Source of the DNA: a virus
IMG/VR virus record: IMGVR_UViG_3300012944_000025
Location: 1-64,000 of that record
Direction: 5' to 3' (one strand)
DNA: 64,000 nt
How positions within the stretch are numbered: position 1 is the stretch's first letter; every line of letters starts with the position of its first letter. The notes beneath the pieces are model-generated. The model saw only the letters and a list, made by a program, of their open reading frames with translations, did no database searches and was not told the DNA's origin. The position numbers and the translations under genes are program-made. This document shows, one piece after another, positions 28,833 through 36,262 of this stretch.

Positions 28833-29272
28833 CAGCGGGGCTCGGCCTGGTTGCGTTGCATGATGAACGCGGTCATCGCATCCCGTGCCTTCTCGGAGGC
28901 CTCCGCCCGGCGACGAGCGATGTCCTCGACGCGACGGATGACCTCCTCGCACAGCGACCACAATGCGGCCTCGAGGGTCTCACCCTGCGTGCTCGTCGTG
29001 TGGTCCTGACCGAGAATCTTTGTCGAGACCACGAAGCCCCATGTGCGGTCGCTCAGGTGCGAGTCGTCCTGGTCGTCGTAGATGCGCTGCCGCTTGAAGC
29101 CGACGTCCACGGACAGACTCTGATCGCCCCACCCGGTGAGCTGGCCGAGCAGGGTCAACAGCTCGGGCGTCGTCGGATGAACTCCGCCGTGCGCGGGACA
29201 ACGGCCTCTCCAGGTCGCGTTCTCCGCGCAAACCGAGGCGGGCGGAGCGCCCATCGAATGCGTGCATCTCAT
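28832..29272 (-). CDS. Hypothetical protein, 146 aa
   Basis: N-terminal Cys/His cluster (M-R-C-T-H, V-C-A-E-N, R-C-P-A-H-G) may bind zinc. The middle is beta-rich with D-D-Q-D-D-S-H-L-S-D. The C-terminal third is a long charged helix (V-I-R-R-V-E-D-I-A-R-R-R-A-E-A). No family recognised. Confidence 0.6.
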   Translation of the reverse strand: MRCTHSMGAPPASVCAENATWRGRCPAHGGVHPTTPELLTLLGQLTGWGDQSLSVDVGFKRQRIYDDQDDSHLSDRTWGFVVSTKILGQDHTTSTQGETLEAALWSLCEEVIRRVEDIARRRAEASEKARDAMTAFIMQRNQAEPR

Positions 29273-29565
29273 GGCATCACGTGCTTTCTCTCGGCTCGAC
29301 CGCGGAGCGGCTGCGTCTCCGGGACGTGCGCTCGAACCATCGCGAGCGCGTCCGCATCCCCGACGCCGGTCCGCTCCCGGATCATGTCGATGATGGTGTC
29401 GAACTGGAGCTTCTCGCCCGAGTCCAGCCCCTTGCGGATGGTGTCCCGCCGGGTCAGCTCCTCGGACAGGGCTTTCTCGAGAGCCTGCAGTAGGTCGCCA
29501 TCGAGACGCAATGCGTCCGCAACAAGTTGTCGGATTTCAGGATGATAGTAGGGGTCTTGGCTCAT
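29269..29565 (-). CDS. Hypothetical helical protein, 98 aa
   Basis: Predominantly helical (L-V-A-D-A-L-R-L-D-G-D-L-L-Q-A-L-E). First gene of the minus-strand run ending at 27898. A promoter should lie in 29566-29694, where AATTT-like A/T-rich sequence is limited. No family recognised. Confidence 0.62.
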   Translation of the reverse strand: MSQDPYYHPEIRQLVADALRLDGDLLQALEKALSEELTRRDTIRKGLDSGEKLQFDTIIDMIRERTGVGDADALAMVRAHVPETQPLRGRAERKHVMP

Positions 29566-29694
29566 TTTCCCTTTTGCTCATTACATAAGCGTGACGCAGG
29601 CGCCCGTCGAGCTTTCGCGGCCGTGCGGATTCGCTCGCGCTGAAAACGACGCGCCAGTCTTGTGTCAATAGCCGAGACAGGCGCAAAACAAGGC

Positions 29695-30054
29695 ATGTCC
29701 AACGTGCTTATCGTTGACGACGTCCCGGACATCACGCACACGATGTCCATTCTGCTCCAGCTTCGCGGGCATCGAACCGCCGAGGCGTTCACGGGCGCCC
29801 AGGCGATACAGCTGATGAGGACCCGCTGCTTCGACGCCTTTCTGCTCGACGTCAGCCTTCCTGACATCAGCGGGATCGAGGTCGCTCGCGCGGTCCGCCA
29901 AAGGTACGGTCAGAAGCCGAAGATACTCGCGGTTACCGGGTGGGGACACCGCGAGATGCGGACGCGCTGCCTCGGCGCGGGCTTCGACTATCATGTGACG
30001 AAGCCGGCGGACGGGCGCCGTATCATCGCGCTCATCGAGCGTGACAAGTCATAG
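29695..30054 (+). CDS. Single-domain response-regulator receiver
   Basis: 119 residues, a complete CheY-like receiver: acidic pair D8/D9 (I-V-D-D-V), phospho-acceptor D52 (F-L-L-D-V-S-L-P-D), T81 (A-V-T-G-W) and K103 (V-T-K-P-A-D). There is no output domain. Receivers are phosphorylated by histidine kinases; a phage copy may intercept a host signalling pathway (inference). AAGG before the ATG at 29695. Confidence 0.85.
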   Translation: MSNVLIVDDVPDITHTMSILLQLRGHRTAEAFTGAQAIQLMRTRCFDAFLLDVSLPDISGIEVARAVRQRYGQKPKILAVTGWGHREMRTRCLGAGFDYHVTKPADGRRIIALIERDKS

Positions 30055-30130
30055 CGACCAGGCAGGTCATGCAGTCGATCTCGCCGAACGCGAGGTCTCC
30101 ATCTCGCACTTGCCAGCGCCGATCAGGCAC
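30032..30130 (-). CDS. Truncated HCC micro-protein
   Basis: 32 codons from a GTG that overlaps the TGA of the 38-codon gene upstream. Contains G-E-I-D-C-M-T-C-L-V but has no G-x-x-H or C-G part, ending V-A-M-T-C-H-A-R. Its 3' end overlaps the receiver gene antisense. Either a decayed CxxC-first member or a functional micro-protein using the terminal C-H. Confidence 0.45.
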   Translation of the reverse strand: MPDRRWQVRDGDLAFGEIDCMTCLVAMTCHAR

Positions 30131-30239
30131 GACGCCTCTTGTACGCGCTCACCGCAACGGCGCCCCGACGCCGTGTGTGGGCCTGCACCCCGGCACCGAC
30201 GCGTAGCAGTCGGAGCAGGATCCGCAGAAGCGCCTTCAT
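30123..30239 (-). CDS. 38-aa basic micro-protein
   Basis: ATG 30239 overlaps the upstream TGA (ATGA), giving M-K-A-L-L-R-I-L-L-R-L-L-R followed by a very Arg-rich end. The alternating Leu/Arg N terminus could form an amphipathic helix. Supported mainly by the coupling pattern. Confidence 0.4.
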   Translation of the reverse strand: MKALLRILLRLLRVGAGVQAHTRRRGAVAVSAYKRRRA

Positions 30240-30628
30240 CGGCGCCTTCCACGGATCCAGAACTTCCGCCTCTTGTCGTCAAAGATCGCTGTCGACTTTC
30301 CCGTTGTTCGTGGCGTGCTGATCAGAATCGTGCCGCTCGACCGCGACGACATTCGCCCGGTGCTCGTGCGGAACGGTGGTAGCGGCGCGCCCGGCGGGCG
30401 AACCAAGCACGCCATGCAGTCCACCTCCTTGCCTGGCGCCGCCGGCGTGTTCGCGGGGATGTAGCTCCCCGTGCACCACCAGCTGCTGCCCTCCTGCGTG
30501 ACATAGTGGCCCCGTTTCGCGGGGTTGCGCCGACGCTTTTGCTTCGCGGTCTTGACGAACCTGACGGTGCCGCGGACGTGGTGGGTGACGCCGTGCTCGT
30601 CGGTCGCCTCGCTGATCCCCCTGGTCAC
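30236..30628 (-). CDS. HCC family protein with basic loop and tail
   Basis: 130 residues from GTG: His16 (H-G-V-T-H-H), Cys52 (S-W-W-C-T) and Cys71/Cys74 (V-D-C-M-A-C-L-V). The H-to-C loop is expanded and very basic (K-Q-K-R-R-R-N-P-A-K-R), and the 50-residue tail is also basic. Nucleic-acid contact is plausible (inference). Confidence 0.7.
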   Translation of the reverse strand: MTRGISEATDEHGVTHHVRGTVRFVKTAKQKRRRNPAKRGHYVTQEGSSWWCTGSYIPANTPAAPGKEVDCMACLVRPPGAPLPPFRTSTGRMSSRSSGTILISTPRTTGKSTAIFDDKRRKFWIRGRRR

Positions 30629-30813
30629 TTCTTGTTCTTGTAGAATATCGCGATCGTCACGCAGTGATACTCGTTGTCCGAGGACTGCGTGAGCCGCACG
30701 TCGGTGATGACGAACGTCGGGTTGCGCTTGCGCCACGCGGTCACGTCGTCACCCATCTTCTCGCGATCCACATGCTTCGATACGCTGAACATCGCCATTC
30801 CATCGAAATCCAT
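30625..30813 (-). CDS. Small protein resembling Cse60-type folds
   Basis: 62 residues: F-S-V-S-K-H-V-D-R-E-K-M, then helix, then F-V-I-T-D-V-R-L-T-Q-S and V-T-I-A-I-F-Y-K. The beta-alpha-beta-beta pattern resembles Cse60-family small proteins found in sporulating bacteria and phages (weak, from memory). ATG with AGGAGA upstream. Confidence 0.55.
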   Translation of the reverse strand: MDFDGMAMFSVSKHVDREKMGDDVTAWRKRNPTFVITDVRLTQSSDNEYHCVTIAIFYKNKK

Positions 30814-31025
30814 GTCTGTTCTCCTGTTGCCGTGTCCTGACGCTGCGTTGCGTCGCGCCCTCGTCCTCCGCGCGATGTCCCACCGGCCGTTGCCGGGCAG
30901 GGACGGAGCGACTGTGGAGGCCGCCGTTCGTCCTTGCCCGGGGCAGCCTGTCGGCTACTTCAGGGGTTTGACGTCCACGGCGGTCTCCTTTCCGAGGTGC
31001 TCAACGGGTGCTGCTTCGCGCGGAT
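30814..31025. other. Intergenic region with long stem-loop
   Basis: 212 bp without a substantial gene. It contains an inverted repeat CCGGGCAGGGACG (30893-30905) and CGTCCTTGCCCGG (30929-30941) that can form a 13-bp stem with one G-U pair and a 23-nt loop. On the minus strand an AAAGGAG precedes a 7-codon GTG frame (V-D-V-K-P-L-K, near 30982) of doubtful meaning. Terminator or structured RNA is possible. Confidence 0.4.
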
Positions 31026-31148
31026 CTACGGGATGGTCTTCAGGAAGCCCTCGAGGGTGATCGTGACCTCCGCCTTGTCGTAGGCGTACTTAGCCGAGGA
31101 GCGCTCGGCCGACCGCTGGATTCCGTAGGTCACTTGCGTGGTCTTCAT
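31026..31148 (-). CDS. Hypothetical 40-aa protein
   Basis: ATG 31148 to TAG: begins K-T-T-Q-V-T-Y-G-I-Q-R-S-A-E-R-S and ends E-V-T-I-T-L-E-G-F-L-K-T-I-P. The alternating pattern suggests strands. Supported by codon use and position in the minus-strand run; no family recognised. Confidence 0.5.
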   Translation of the reverse strand: MKTTQVTYGIQRSAERSSAKYAYDKAEVTITLEGFLKTIP

Positions 31149-31156
31149 CGTTGTCA

Positions 31157-31594
31157 CTACCTTCTCGGCGCCGGGCGCCGGGGTGTCATCAGCGGCCCCA
31201 CGATGGTATGGCCTCCGATGTCGTCGTCATCGTCGATTTCGTTGCGGATCTCGTCGGGCGTCGGCACGGGGTGCCGCGGCTTGATCGCGGGCCCCTTCAA
31301 CGTGGAGGTCCGCGCGGGCTTGAGCACCGGCGCCGGCCCCCTCGGGGAGAACAGCGGCCCGATGATCGTCTTGCCGTTCGGGTCGGTGTCCTCTTCGCCG
31401 CTGAAGTCGGTCCGTGCGAGCGGAACTTCCTGCTCGAAGCCCTCACGGTCCTCGAGCGCGCCGCGCATGATGATCTCGTCGTCGGCGTCCAGGTACACGT
31501 AGGTCCCTGGCACCAGCTCGGCCACGCCCAGCGTGATCGTCAGCCGCTCGCCGCCGTTGGCGAACAGCGTCTCGTCGTCCATATCCCAGTCCAT
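31157..31594 (-). CDS. Hypothetical acidic protein with repeated C-terminal motif
   Basis: 145 residues. The first 70 form a beta-rich domain (T-I-T-L-G-V-A-E-L-V-P-G-T-Y-V-Y). The second half has two copies of a motif, G-K-T-I-I-G-P-L-F-S-P-R-G-P-A-P and G-H-T-I-V-G-P-L-M-T-P-R-R-P-A-P, separated by an acidic linker. The repeats may be short binding peptides. No family recognised. Confidence 0.62.
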   Translation of the reverse strand: MDWDMDDETLFANGGERLTITLGVAELVPGTYVYLDADDEIIMRGALEDREGFEQEVPLARTDFSGEEDTDPNGKTIIGPLFSPRGPAPVLKPARTSTLKGPAIKPRHPVPTPDEIRNEIDDDDDIGGHTIVGPLMTPRRPAPRR

Positions 31595-31679
31595 GCGTCC
31601 TCCTCTCGGGCTTGCGATACCGATTGCCCTGACGCCAGTGGCGTCATCTCCTCCTCGCCTCTCGCCGCCTGCTCGCCCG

Positions 31680-31973
31680 CTACTCGACCGCGGGGGGCCA
31701 CTCTTCCGGCTTGGGCGCCGCGTGCATCGCCTGGATGGCTCCCTTGTACCCGTTGCGCTGAGCGATCACGACGTTGAACGCCGCGAACGCGTCCTTCGAG
31801 GTGCCCGACGGATCCACGCCCCGGGTTCCCGCGACGTACACGAACCGCCACATCTCGTCGGTACTCAGCTTCGCGATCTCGGGATCCATCCGGTCGGCGA
31901 GCCCCGGGTCGTTCCCCGGGGTTCCCTGCGCGAACGCCTCGAACAGCTGGTCTGCAAGCTCTTTTCCAGTCAT
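31680..31973 (-). CDS. Hypothetical helical protein, 97 aa
   Basis: Helical with L-A-D-Q-L-F-E-A-F-A-Q-G-T-P and T-D-E-M-W-R-F-V-Y-V-A-G. Pro-rich end. AAGGAG-like site upstream of ATG 31973. The 85 bp to the next stop contain no gene. Confidence 0.6.
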   Translation of the reverse strand: MTGKELADQLFEAFAQGTPGNDPGLADRMDPEIAKLSTDEMWRFVYVAGTRGVDPSGTSKDAFAAFNVVIAQRNGYKGAIQAMHAAPKPEEWPPAVE

Positions 31974-31999
31974 CGATTTCTCCTTCGTGGTTGTCTCGG

Positions 32000-32245
32000 T
32001 CACATTAGCCTGATGCAGGCCATGCACGTCACGCTGGTAATTAGCGTCGACACGCGCTTGACTTGGTTGACGTGTGGGTTTGGGCACTTCCAGCCTTCGC
32101 AGGCCAGGGAGAGCTTCGGCTTACCGGCTTTCTGCAGCTCGCGGACGATGTTGCGCCCGGAATCGTTCGCCTTGCCGTGCGTCTCGGAGTACGGCGCCCA
32201 GTGGGTGATGCCGACGCCGTCTCGGACTGCGATACCTACGGCCAT
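32000..32245 (-). CDS. HCC family protein
   Basis: 81 residues: His15 (V-G-I-T-H-W), Cys49 (S-L-A-C-E) with Cys54 extra, and Cys74/Cys77 (V-T-C-M-A-C-I-R). The H-to-C loop is long (34). CxxC lies at the very C terminus. Confidence 0.7.
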   Translation of the reverse strand: MAVGIAVRDGVGITHWAPYSETHGKANDSGRNIVRELQKAGKPKLSLACEGWKCPNPHVNQVKRVSTLITSVTCMACIRLM

Positions 32246-32484
32246 TATCGGATGCCTTCCATCTCAATCTCGATGGTCACGGCGCCGTCTGGGTGGACGG
32301 AGATGACCCTGCCGATCATGTTCTTGTTCGTGTCGAACAAACATCGACGAGCCTCGGCGACGAGGCACGACATGCAGTCCACGACCGCGTCGTCCGCCGG
32401 GCGAGGGTCCATCGGCTCGAGGTTGATCCCGCACCAGGTCCGGCGGAGGTCGTCCATGAACTCGTCGACGCCGTGAGTGATCAC
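32245..32484 (-). CDS. HCC family protein, domain at extreme N terminus
   Basis: 79 residues from a GTG that is itself part of V-I-T-H-G (His4): Cys18 (R-T-W-C-G-I) and Cys37/Cys40 (V-D-C-M-S-C-L-V). The next 38 residues form strands (G-R-V-I-S-V-H-P-D-G-A-V-T-I-E-I). The start directly at the His motif suggests the frame was trimmed at the gene border. Confidence 0.7.
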   Translation of the reverse strand: MITHGVDEFMDDLRRTWCGINLEPMDPRPADDAVVDCMSCLVAEARRCLFDTNKNMIGRVISVHPDGAVTIEIEMEGIR

Positions 32485-33044
32485 GGCCCCCTCCCGACGA
32501 GCGTCATGCACGTCATGCAGTCGACCATCGCACTCTCATAGGTCGCGCGGGCCTTGCTGAGCCTGTCGAAGTTGACGGCGCTCGCGCCCGCGAGCGGGTG
32601 TATCCCGAGCAGGTGCGCGCCACAGACCCCGCGCAGGCGCCTGCCGGCTGGCAGCCTCGCGTGCGTGATCCCCTGGTCGTCGACCCACGGCGTGGGCGTC
32701 CCGAGGTCCAGCGACAGCAGGAGACCGCGGGGCGTGATTACGCCGTTCGTCTCGATCAGGTCGCGGGTGAGCAGCGCGCTGCGCGAATTCGGCTGCGCCA
32801 TGCGCTCGTTGACCAGCACGTTCACCCACGTGTTGGGATCGAATGGCACCGCCCCCGTGGCGAACGGGTCATCGAGCTTGCGGCACCTGTCGCACGTTGC
32901 CTGGCGACCGTTCGCGGGGGTTACAGGCCTGTCGAACGGCTTGCTGCACAGCGCGATCACGGTGGTCGGACTCGACCGCGTCAGGTTCGCCACGTGAACC
33001 GCGGTGCCCTGCGAGGCCACGAAAGCCCAGCTCAGCACGGTCAC
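32481..33044 (-). CDS. Two-domain HCC family protein with linker
   Basis: 187 residues from GTG. Domain 1: His17 (T-A-V-H-V), Cys33 (A-L-C-S-K), Cys51/Cys54 (T-C-D-R-C). Domain 2: His128 (Q-G-I-T-H-A), Cys141 (G-V-C-G-A), Cys176/Cys179 (V-D-C-M-T-C-M-T). A 70-residue linker separates them. The first CxxC has drifted to a generic zinc-ribbon form, the second keeps the family signature. Confidence 0.7.
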   Translation of the reverse strand: MTVLSWAFVASQGTAVHVANLTRSSPTTVIALCSKPFDRPVTPANGRQATCDRCRKLDDPFATGAVPFDPNTWVNVLVNERMAQPNSRSALLTRDLIETNGVITPRGLLLSLDLGTPTPWVDDQGITHARLPAGRRLRGVCGAHLLGIHPLAGASAVNFDRLSKARATYESAMVDCMTCMTLVGRGP

Positions 33045-33307
33045 GATCGCCTTGCTGCTCGGACGAGGCACGCCATGCAGTCGATCGGCTTGTCGCTGAC
33101 GATCGGGTAGAGGGGGATGCCAAACAGCCTACAAGGCCAGCCCCAGTCGTGCGTCACGCCGTTCTCGTCGATGGTCGTCGCGCCGTGCGGCGCGCAGAGC
33201 CCGCAAGGAATGCCGTCGCTTCTCGGTGCCGTCCGATGACAGCGCGAGCAGCGGTCTCCTGTACAGGGGCGCCGTTCACCCGGACGGGCTGGCATCGTCT
33301 CGATCAC
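33041..33307 (-). CDS. HCC family protein fused to a Cys-rich ribbon
   Basis: 88 residues from GTG. An N-terminal ribbon (Cys15, Cys20, Cys23, then Cys35/Cys38 in P-C-G-L-C) precedes an HCC domain: His53 (N-G-V-T-H-D), Cys59 and Cys77/Cys80 (I-D-C-M-A-C-L-V). The H-to-C spacing of six is the shortest seen. Two metal sites likely. Confidence 0.7.
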   Translation of the reverse strand: MIETMPARPGERRPCTGDRCSRCHRTAPRSDGIPCGLCAPHGATTIDENGVTHDWGWPCRLFGIPLYPIVSDKPIDCMACLVRAARRS

Positions 33308-33621
33308 TCCGCGTCCGGCCCCGCGAGGAGCCAGTAGAGGGCAACGTCAATTTCGGTATCGCCTTGCTTGGCGAACGTTGTGACCAGGTCCCACTTTTCC
33401 ACTCCTCGGGCATCCTTCCCTCGCTTCTCTATAATCATGGGGCTGCTGTTGACAAAGAACCTGTTTCCCTTCTGTGTACCACCTGGCGCCACAACGCGGT
33501 AATCCCCCGTGCTCGATCGAATGCGATGGTCGACCGACCTCGTGAGAACGCAGTCCCCCGGCTCGGGCGCTTCGAGCATTCGTGGGACCCTGCGGTCGTT
33601 CGGGTCTTTGTTCTCAGGCAT
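33304..33621 (-). CDS. Hypothetical protein, 105 aa
   Basis: Beta-rich (D-Y-R-V-V-A-P-G-G-T-Q, W-D-L-V-T-T-F-A-K-Q-G-D-T-E-I) with an acidic end. No family recognised. ATG 33621 follows GGAGACAAC; stop coupled to the HCC gene. Confidence 0.6.
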   Translation of the reverse strand: MPENKDPNDRRVPRMLEAPEPGDCVLTRSVDHRIRSSTGDYRVVAPGGTQKGNRFFVNSSPMIIEKRGKDARGVEKWDLVTTFAKQGDTEIDVALYWLLAGPDAE

Positions 33622-33630
33622 GTTGTCTCC

Positions 33631-33981
33631 TTACTTCGAGGTTTGCATCGACCCCGGTTTGGTCAGCTCCACGATCTTGGCCCAGGCGCGGAGCAGGTTC
33701 ATGTCCGTGTAGTGACTATCGGCCATTCGCAGGACCTCGCCCATCGCGAAGACCTGGATATCCTCGACGGTGATGTGCGACTTGGCTGCGCTGACCTGGT
33801 CGAGAACGATGAGCCACACGTTCTCGGTGATGATGTCGGATGCGGCGCTTGCGAACCCGTCAGACCCCGTCGCGGCCCGGGTGTGCAGCAGCGCGAGGCG
33901 CTTCTTCGCCTTCTTGGTGACGTCGGCCAGCCGCGCGTCGAGACGCTTCCGGTCGACGCAGTCGTACATCGCCTGCGGCAC
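33631..33981 (-). CDS. Hypothetical helical protein, 116 aa
   Basis: Helical with a basic K-K-A-K-K-R-L-A-L-L stretch and V-W-L-I-V-L-D-Q-V-S-A-A. GTG 33981 lies right after the upstream stop; ATG at 33969 is an alternative. No family recognised. Confidence 0.58.
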   Translation of the reverse strand: MPQAMYDCVDRKRLDARLADVTKKAKKRLALLHTRAATGSDGFASAASDIITENVWLIVLDQVSAAKSHITVEDIQVFAMGEVLRMADSHYTDMNLLRAWAKIVELTKPGSMQTSK

Positions 33982-33982
33982 G

Positions 33983-34330
33983 TCAGGCCGCCTTGAGGGC
34001 CTTGAGCGTCATGCGGTGCGCCTTGCGCATCGACTTGTCGAGCACCGACCAGTCGGTGACGTGCAGGCCAACGTTGCGCGCGTACTCCTTGAGTCGCAGC
34101 ACGTCCCACGCTCCCCTGGTCAGCCGCATCCTGCGGCTGGTGAGGACCTTGGCCCCGTCGTCGAGCGGCGTGTAGCCGCTGACGAAGATCAGCTGGTCCT
34201 CGGTTTGGCTGAGCAACACGACGACCTCGTCGTGGCGCAACGAGAAGCGGGTGCCCTGCTTGACGATGTGATCGAACGACGTCTGTTCCGACAGGCGGAA
34301 CGAGACCTTCTCCAGCATCTTGAATTTCAT
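33983..34330 (-). CDS. Hypothetical protein, 115 aa
   Basis: Strand-rich first half (V-V-V-L-L-S-Q-T-E-D-Q-L-I-F-V-S-G) and basic helical second half (M-R-K-A-H-R-M-T-L-K-A-L-K). No family recognised. ATGA overlap with the upstream zinc-finger gene. Confidence 0.6.
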   Translation of the reverse strand: MKFKMLEKVSFRLSEQTSFDHIVKQGTRFSLRHDEVVVLLSQTEDQLIFVSGYTPLDDGAKVLTSRRMRLTRGAWDVLRLKEYARNVGLHVTDWSVLDKSMRKAHRMTLKALKAA

Positions 34331-34704
34331 TTGGAATCCTCCAACCATTTCATCCGACGTGTGAACAGCCTGTCCTTCGCAGCCGGCGACAGCCCCTCCA
34401 TGCAGGGTCCGCCGGCCCTCATGTCCGAGAAGAAGTTCTCCTCGATCTGCGACCACAGCTCGAGGTAGGTCCAGCCCTCCTCGCAGCCGAAGTGATTCCG
34501 GATCTCGACGCACGACAAGCACGTCTTGAACTCCGACCACGACCCGTCCCACAGGCCCTTGACGTGCTCGTACTTCGTACCCTTGGGGATCGTCTCGTTA
34601 CACTCGGTACAGCGATGGTCCTTGGCCGCCTTGCGCGTGTGCACGTTGCTCACCGACGGGTGGTCGCCGTGCTCGCTGCTGAGGGGGCAGCACGTGAATG
34701 TCAC
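34327..34704 (-). CDS. C4 zinc-finger protein
   Basis: 125 residues from GTG. A H-R-C-T-E-C-N-E-T-I-P-K-G-T-K-Y ribbon with the partner pair C-L-S-C gives a four-Cys zinc site of the kind in many phage small proteins. The C-terminal part is helical. Distinct from the HCC family because the pairs are CxxC...CxxC. Confidence 0.68.
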   Translation of the reverse strand: MTFTCCPLSSEHGDHPSVSNVHTRKAAKDHRCTECNETIPKGTKYEHVKGLWDGSWSEFKTCLSCVEIRNHFGCEEGWTYLELWSQIEENFFSDMRAGGPCMEGLSPAAKDRLFTRRMKWLEDSK

Positions 34705-35093
34705 GCGTCCTCGAGCGCGACGTCGTACTCGTCGTCGTCCCAGTGCGCGGATTCGCCGCAGCGCGGGCACGTCCAGAACCAGTCCGGACGGTTCAGCTGA
34801 CGCAAGTACTGCTCCTCGGTGAGGAACTGCTGGCCGTGATCGTCGCAGAGCACCGCGAACGGCGTGCGCCGGGCCACCAGGCACGACATGCAATCGACGG
34901 GATCGTCGGTGGTCGGTCCGGTTCCGTCGGGGGCGAGTCGCGCGCGGACCACGCGGAAGCCCATCGCGGCGAGGTTCACGCCCGGCGGCTCGTCGAACAC
35001 GATGACGCCGCACGCCGTGGTCGCCGTCCGCCAGACGCGGACGTCGTGCACCAGGCCGTCGACGCAGCGCACGTTCGCCCGGTGCGCCGTCAC
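34701..35093 (-). CDS. HCC family protein fused to zinc ribbon
   Basis: 130 residues from GTG. HCC domain: His16 (G-L-V-H-D), Cys28 (T-A-C-G-V), Cys68/Cys71 (V-D-C-M-S-C-L-V). Then L-C-D-D-H-G and W-T-C-P-R-C-G-E-S, a second ribbon, and a very acidic tail D-D-D-E-Y-D. Domain order HCC then ribbon is the reverse of the 33041 protein. Confidence 0.7.
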   Translation of the reverse strand: MTAHRANVRCVDGLVHDVRVWRTATTACGVIVFDEPPGVNLAAMGFRVVRARLAPDGTGPTTDDPVDCMSCLVARRTPFAVLCDDHGQQFLTEEQYLRQLNRPDWFWTCPRCGESAHWDDDEYDVALEDA

Positions 35094-35848
35094 TCGGTGA
35101 TCCCCTTGGCAGCGAGGTAGTCCTTCTGCGGGATGTACGCGCCGGTGGCCTTGTCCCGGAACCCCCACCCACCGGTCTTGCGTCCCGCCACGAACAGCGA
35201 CCAGCTGCCCACGGCGGGGTTCAGCAGGTCCACGCGGTGGAAGTCGTCCCCGCGGATGACGTTGACGGTTCCGGGCATCACCACCCGCGTCTCCCCGCCC
35301 CGCTCCTCGCGATACCCGCCGGCCAGGACGATCGCCACGGCCAGGTCCCATGGGTGGTTGTGCTGATCGCGATCGGCGTCCCCGCGGTGGAACTTGTGTA
35401 GGAACACAGCGAACGGGAGATCGCTGCCCTCGTCGTCGACGTCGCGCGGTCCCTCGGGCCACAGGTACCATCGCGTGAGGTACGGATCTCCGTTGGTCGA
35501 GATCGTCCGGTTGGGTAGCTTCTCGGTGACCGCCTCGAGCTTGCGAACCACGGTGATCTCGTCGTGCGCGATCAGCCCGAGTAGCCCTGCGACCCGGTTC
35601 GAGGCGAGGACCAGAAGCTCGGCGGCCGAGGACGGCATGGCCTCCTCGATGGCCGCGAGGCGCTGTTGCAGCGCGGGAACGTTGACCACGCCGTCCTCGA
35701 CCGAGCCGTTGGCGATTATCGTTTCAAGGTTGTCGATTCGGCGCTCGAGGACTCGGAGGTCTCGTTCGCGGTCGCTCTTGACGAGTTCAAACGCCAATTT
35801 CAGGCGCTCGTGGTCCCGTTTCAATGCGTCCATCTCATGCCAGCTCAC
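35090..35848 (-). CDS. Cupin-fold protein with N-terminal coiled coil
   Basis: 252 residues from GTG (AAGGA upstream). Residues 5-50 are a charged coiled coil. Residues about 120-235 form a cupin: D-Q-H-N-H-P-W (161-167), V-L-A-G-G-Y-R-E-E, M-P-G-T-V, F-H-R-V-D-L and G-G-W-G-F, a pattern seen in a family of phage cupin proteins (recall). Metal-dependent dioxygenase or sugar-binding activity is possible; none proven. Confidence 0.7.
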   Translation of the reverse strand: MSWHEMDALKRDHERLKLAFELVKSDRERDLRVLERRIDNLETIIANGSVEDGVVNVPALQQRLAAIEEAMPSSAAELLVLASNRVAGLLGLIAHDEITVVRKLEAVTEKLPNRTISTNGDPYLTRWYLWPEGPRDVDDEGSDLPFAVFLHKFHRGDADRDQHNHPWDLAVAIVLAGGYREERGGETRVVMPGTVNVIRGDDFHRVDLLNPAVGSWSLFVAGRKTGGWGFRDKATGAYIPQKDYLAAKGITE

Positions 35849-36014
35849 GTGTCCTTGCCTTTCTCGCGCGGTGCCGCGCGTATGAAATTCCTGCGATGAC
35901 AGGCCAGACGGGCCACGCCGCGCAGCCGAGCGCGACACGCCACCATGGGCCGGTCTTGCGCATCAGTCCGCCGAGCGCCGCGGTGATGGCCGCCCATACG
36001 ACCACGATCGTCAC
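35835..36014 (-). CDS. Small two-helix membrane protein
   Basis: 59 residues from GTG: hydrophobic segments at 2-16 (I-V-V-V-W-A-A-I-T-A-A) and 29-47 (V-A-L-G-C-A-A-W-P-V-W-P-V-I), then a basic tail R-H-R-A-R-K-A-R. Short loop and positive C terminus suggest an inner-membrane hairpin. Function unknown. Confidence 0.62.
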   Translation of the reverse strand: MTIVVVWAAITAALGGLMRKTGPWWRVALGCAAWPVWPVIAGISYARHRARKARTRELA

Positions 36015-36262
36015 CGCAACCTCACGTACAACCCCATCCTGTGGGCGCCATCGTGTCCCTTCGGCAGCTCGCAATACGAGTCCTCGCAGTGAGGTGGCTT
36101 GATGGTCTCGGCCAGGCCTGACCCGCCGCAAGCCTGACACGATTGCCAGCCATGCCCCCATCCGACGAAGGTCATCCCAACGGGATGATTCACCTCCTCA
36201 GTGTCCGGCGCGCACGATGGGCACAGCTCTCGTCCGGCGCCGTCGAGAGTGATCTTGCTCAT
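36011..36262 (-). CDS. Cys-rich ribbon protein, DnaJ-like CxxCxGxG
   Basis: 83 residues: C-P-S-C at 14-17, C-Q-A-C-G-G-S-G (DnaJ-type zinc knuckle) at about 42-49, and C-E-D-S-Y-C with G-H-D-G-A-H near the end. Likely two zinc sites. Small proteins with these motifs are common in tailed phages; function unknown. Confidence 0.65.
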   Translation of the reverse strand: MSKITLDGAGRELCPSCAPDTEEVNHPVGMTFVGWGHGWQSCQACGGSGLAETIKPPHCEDSYCELPKGHDGAHRMGLYVRLR

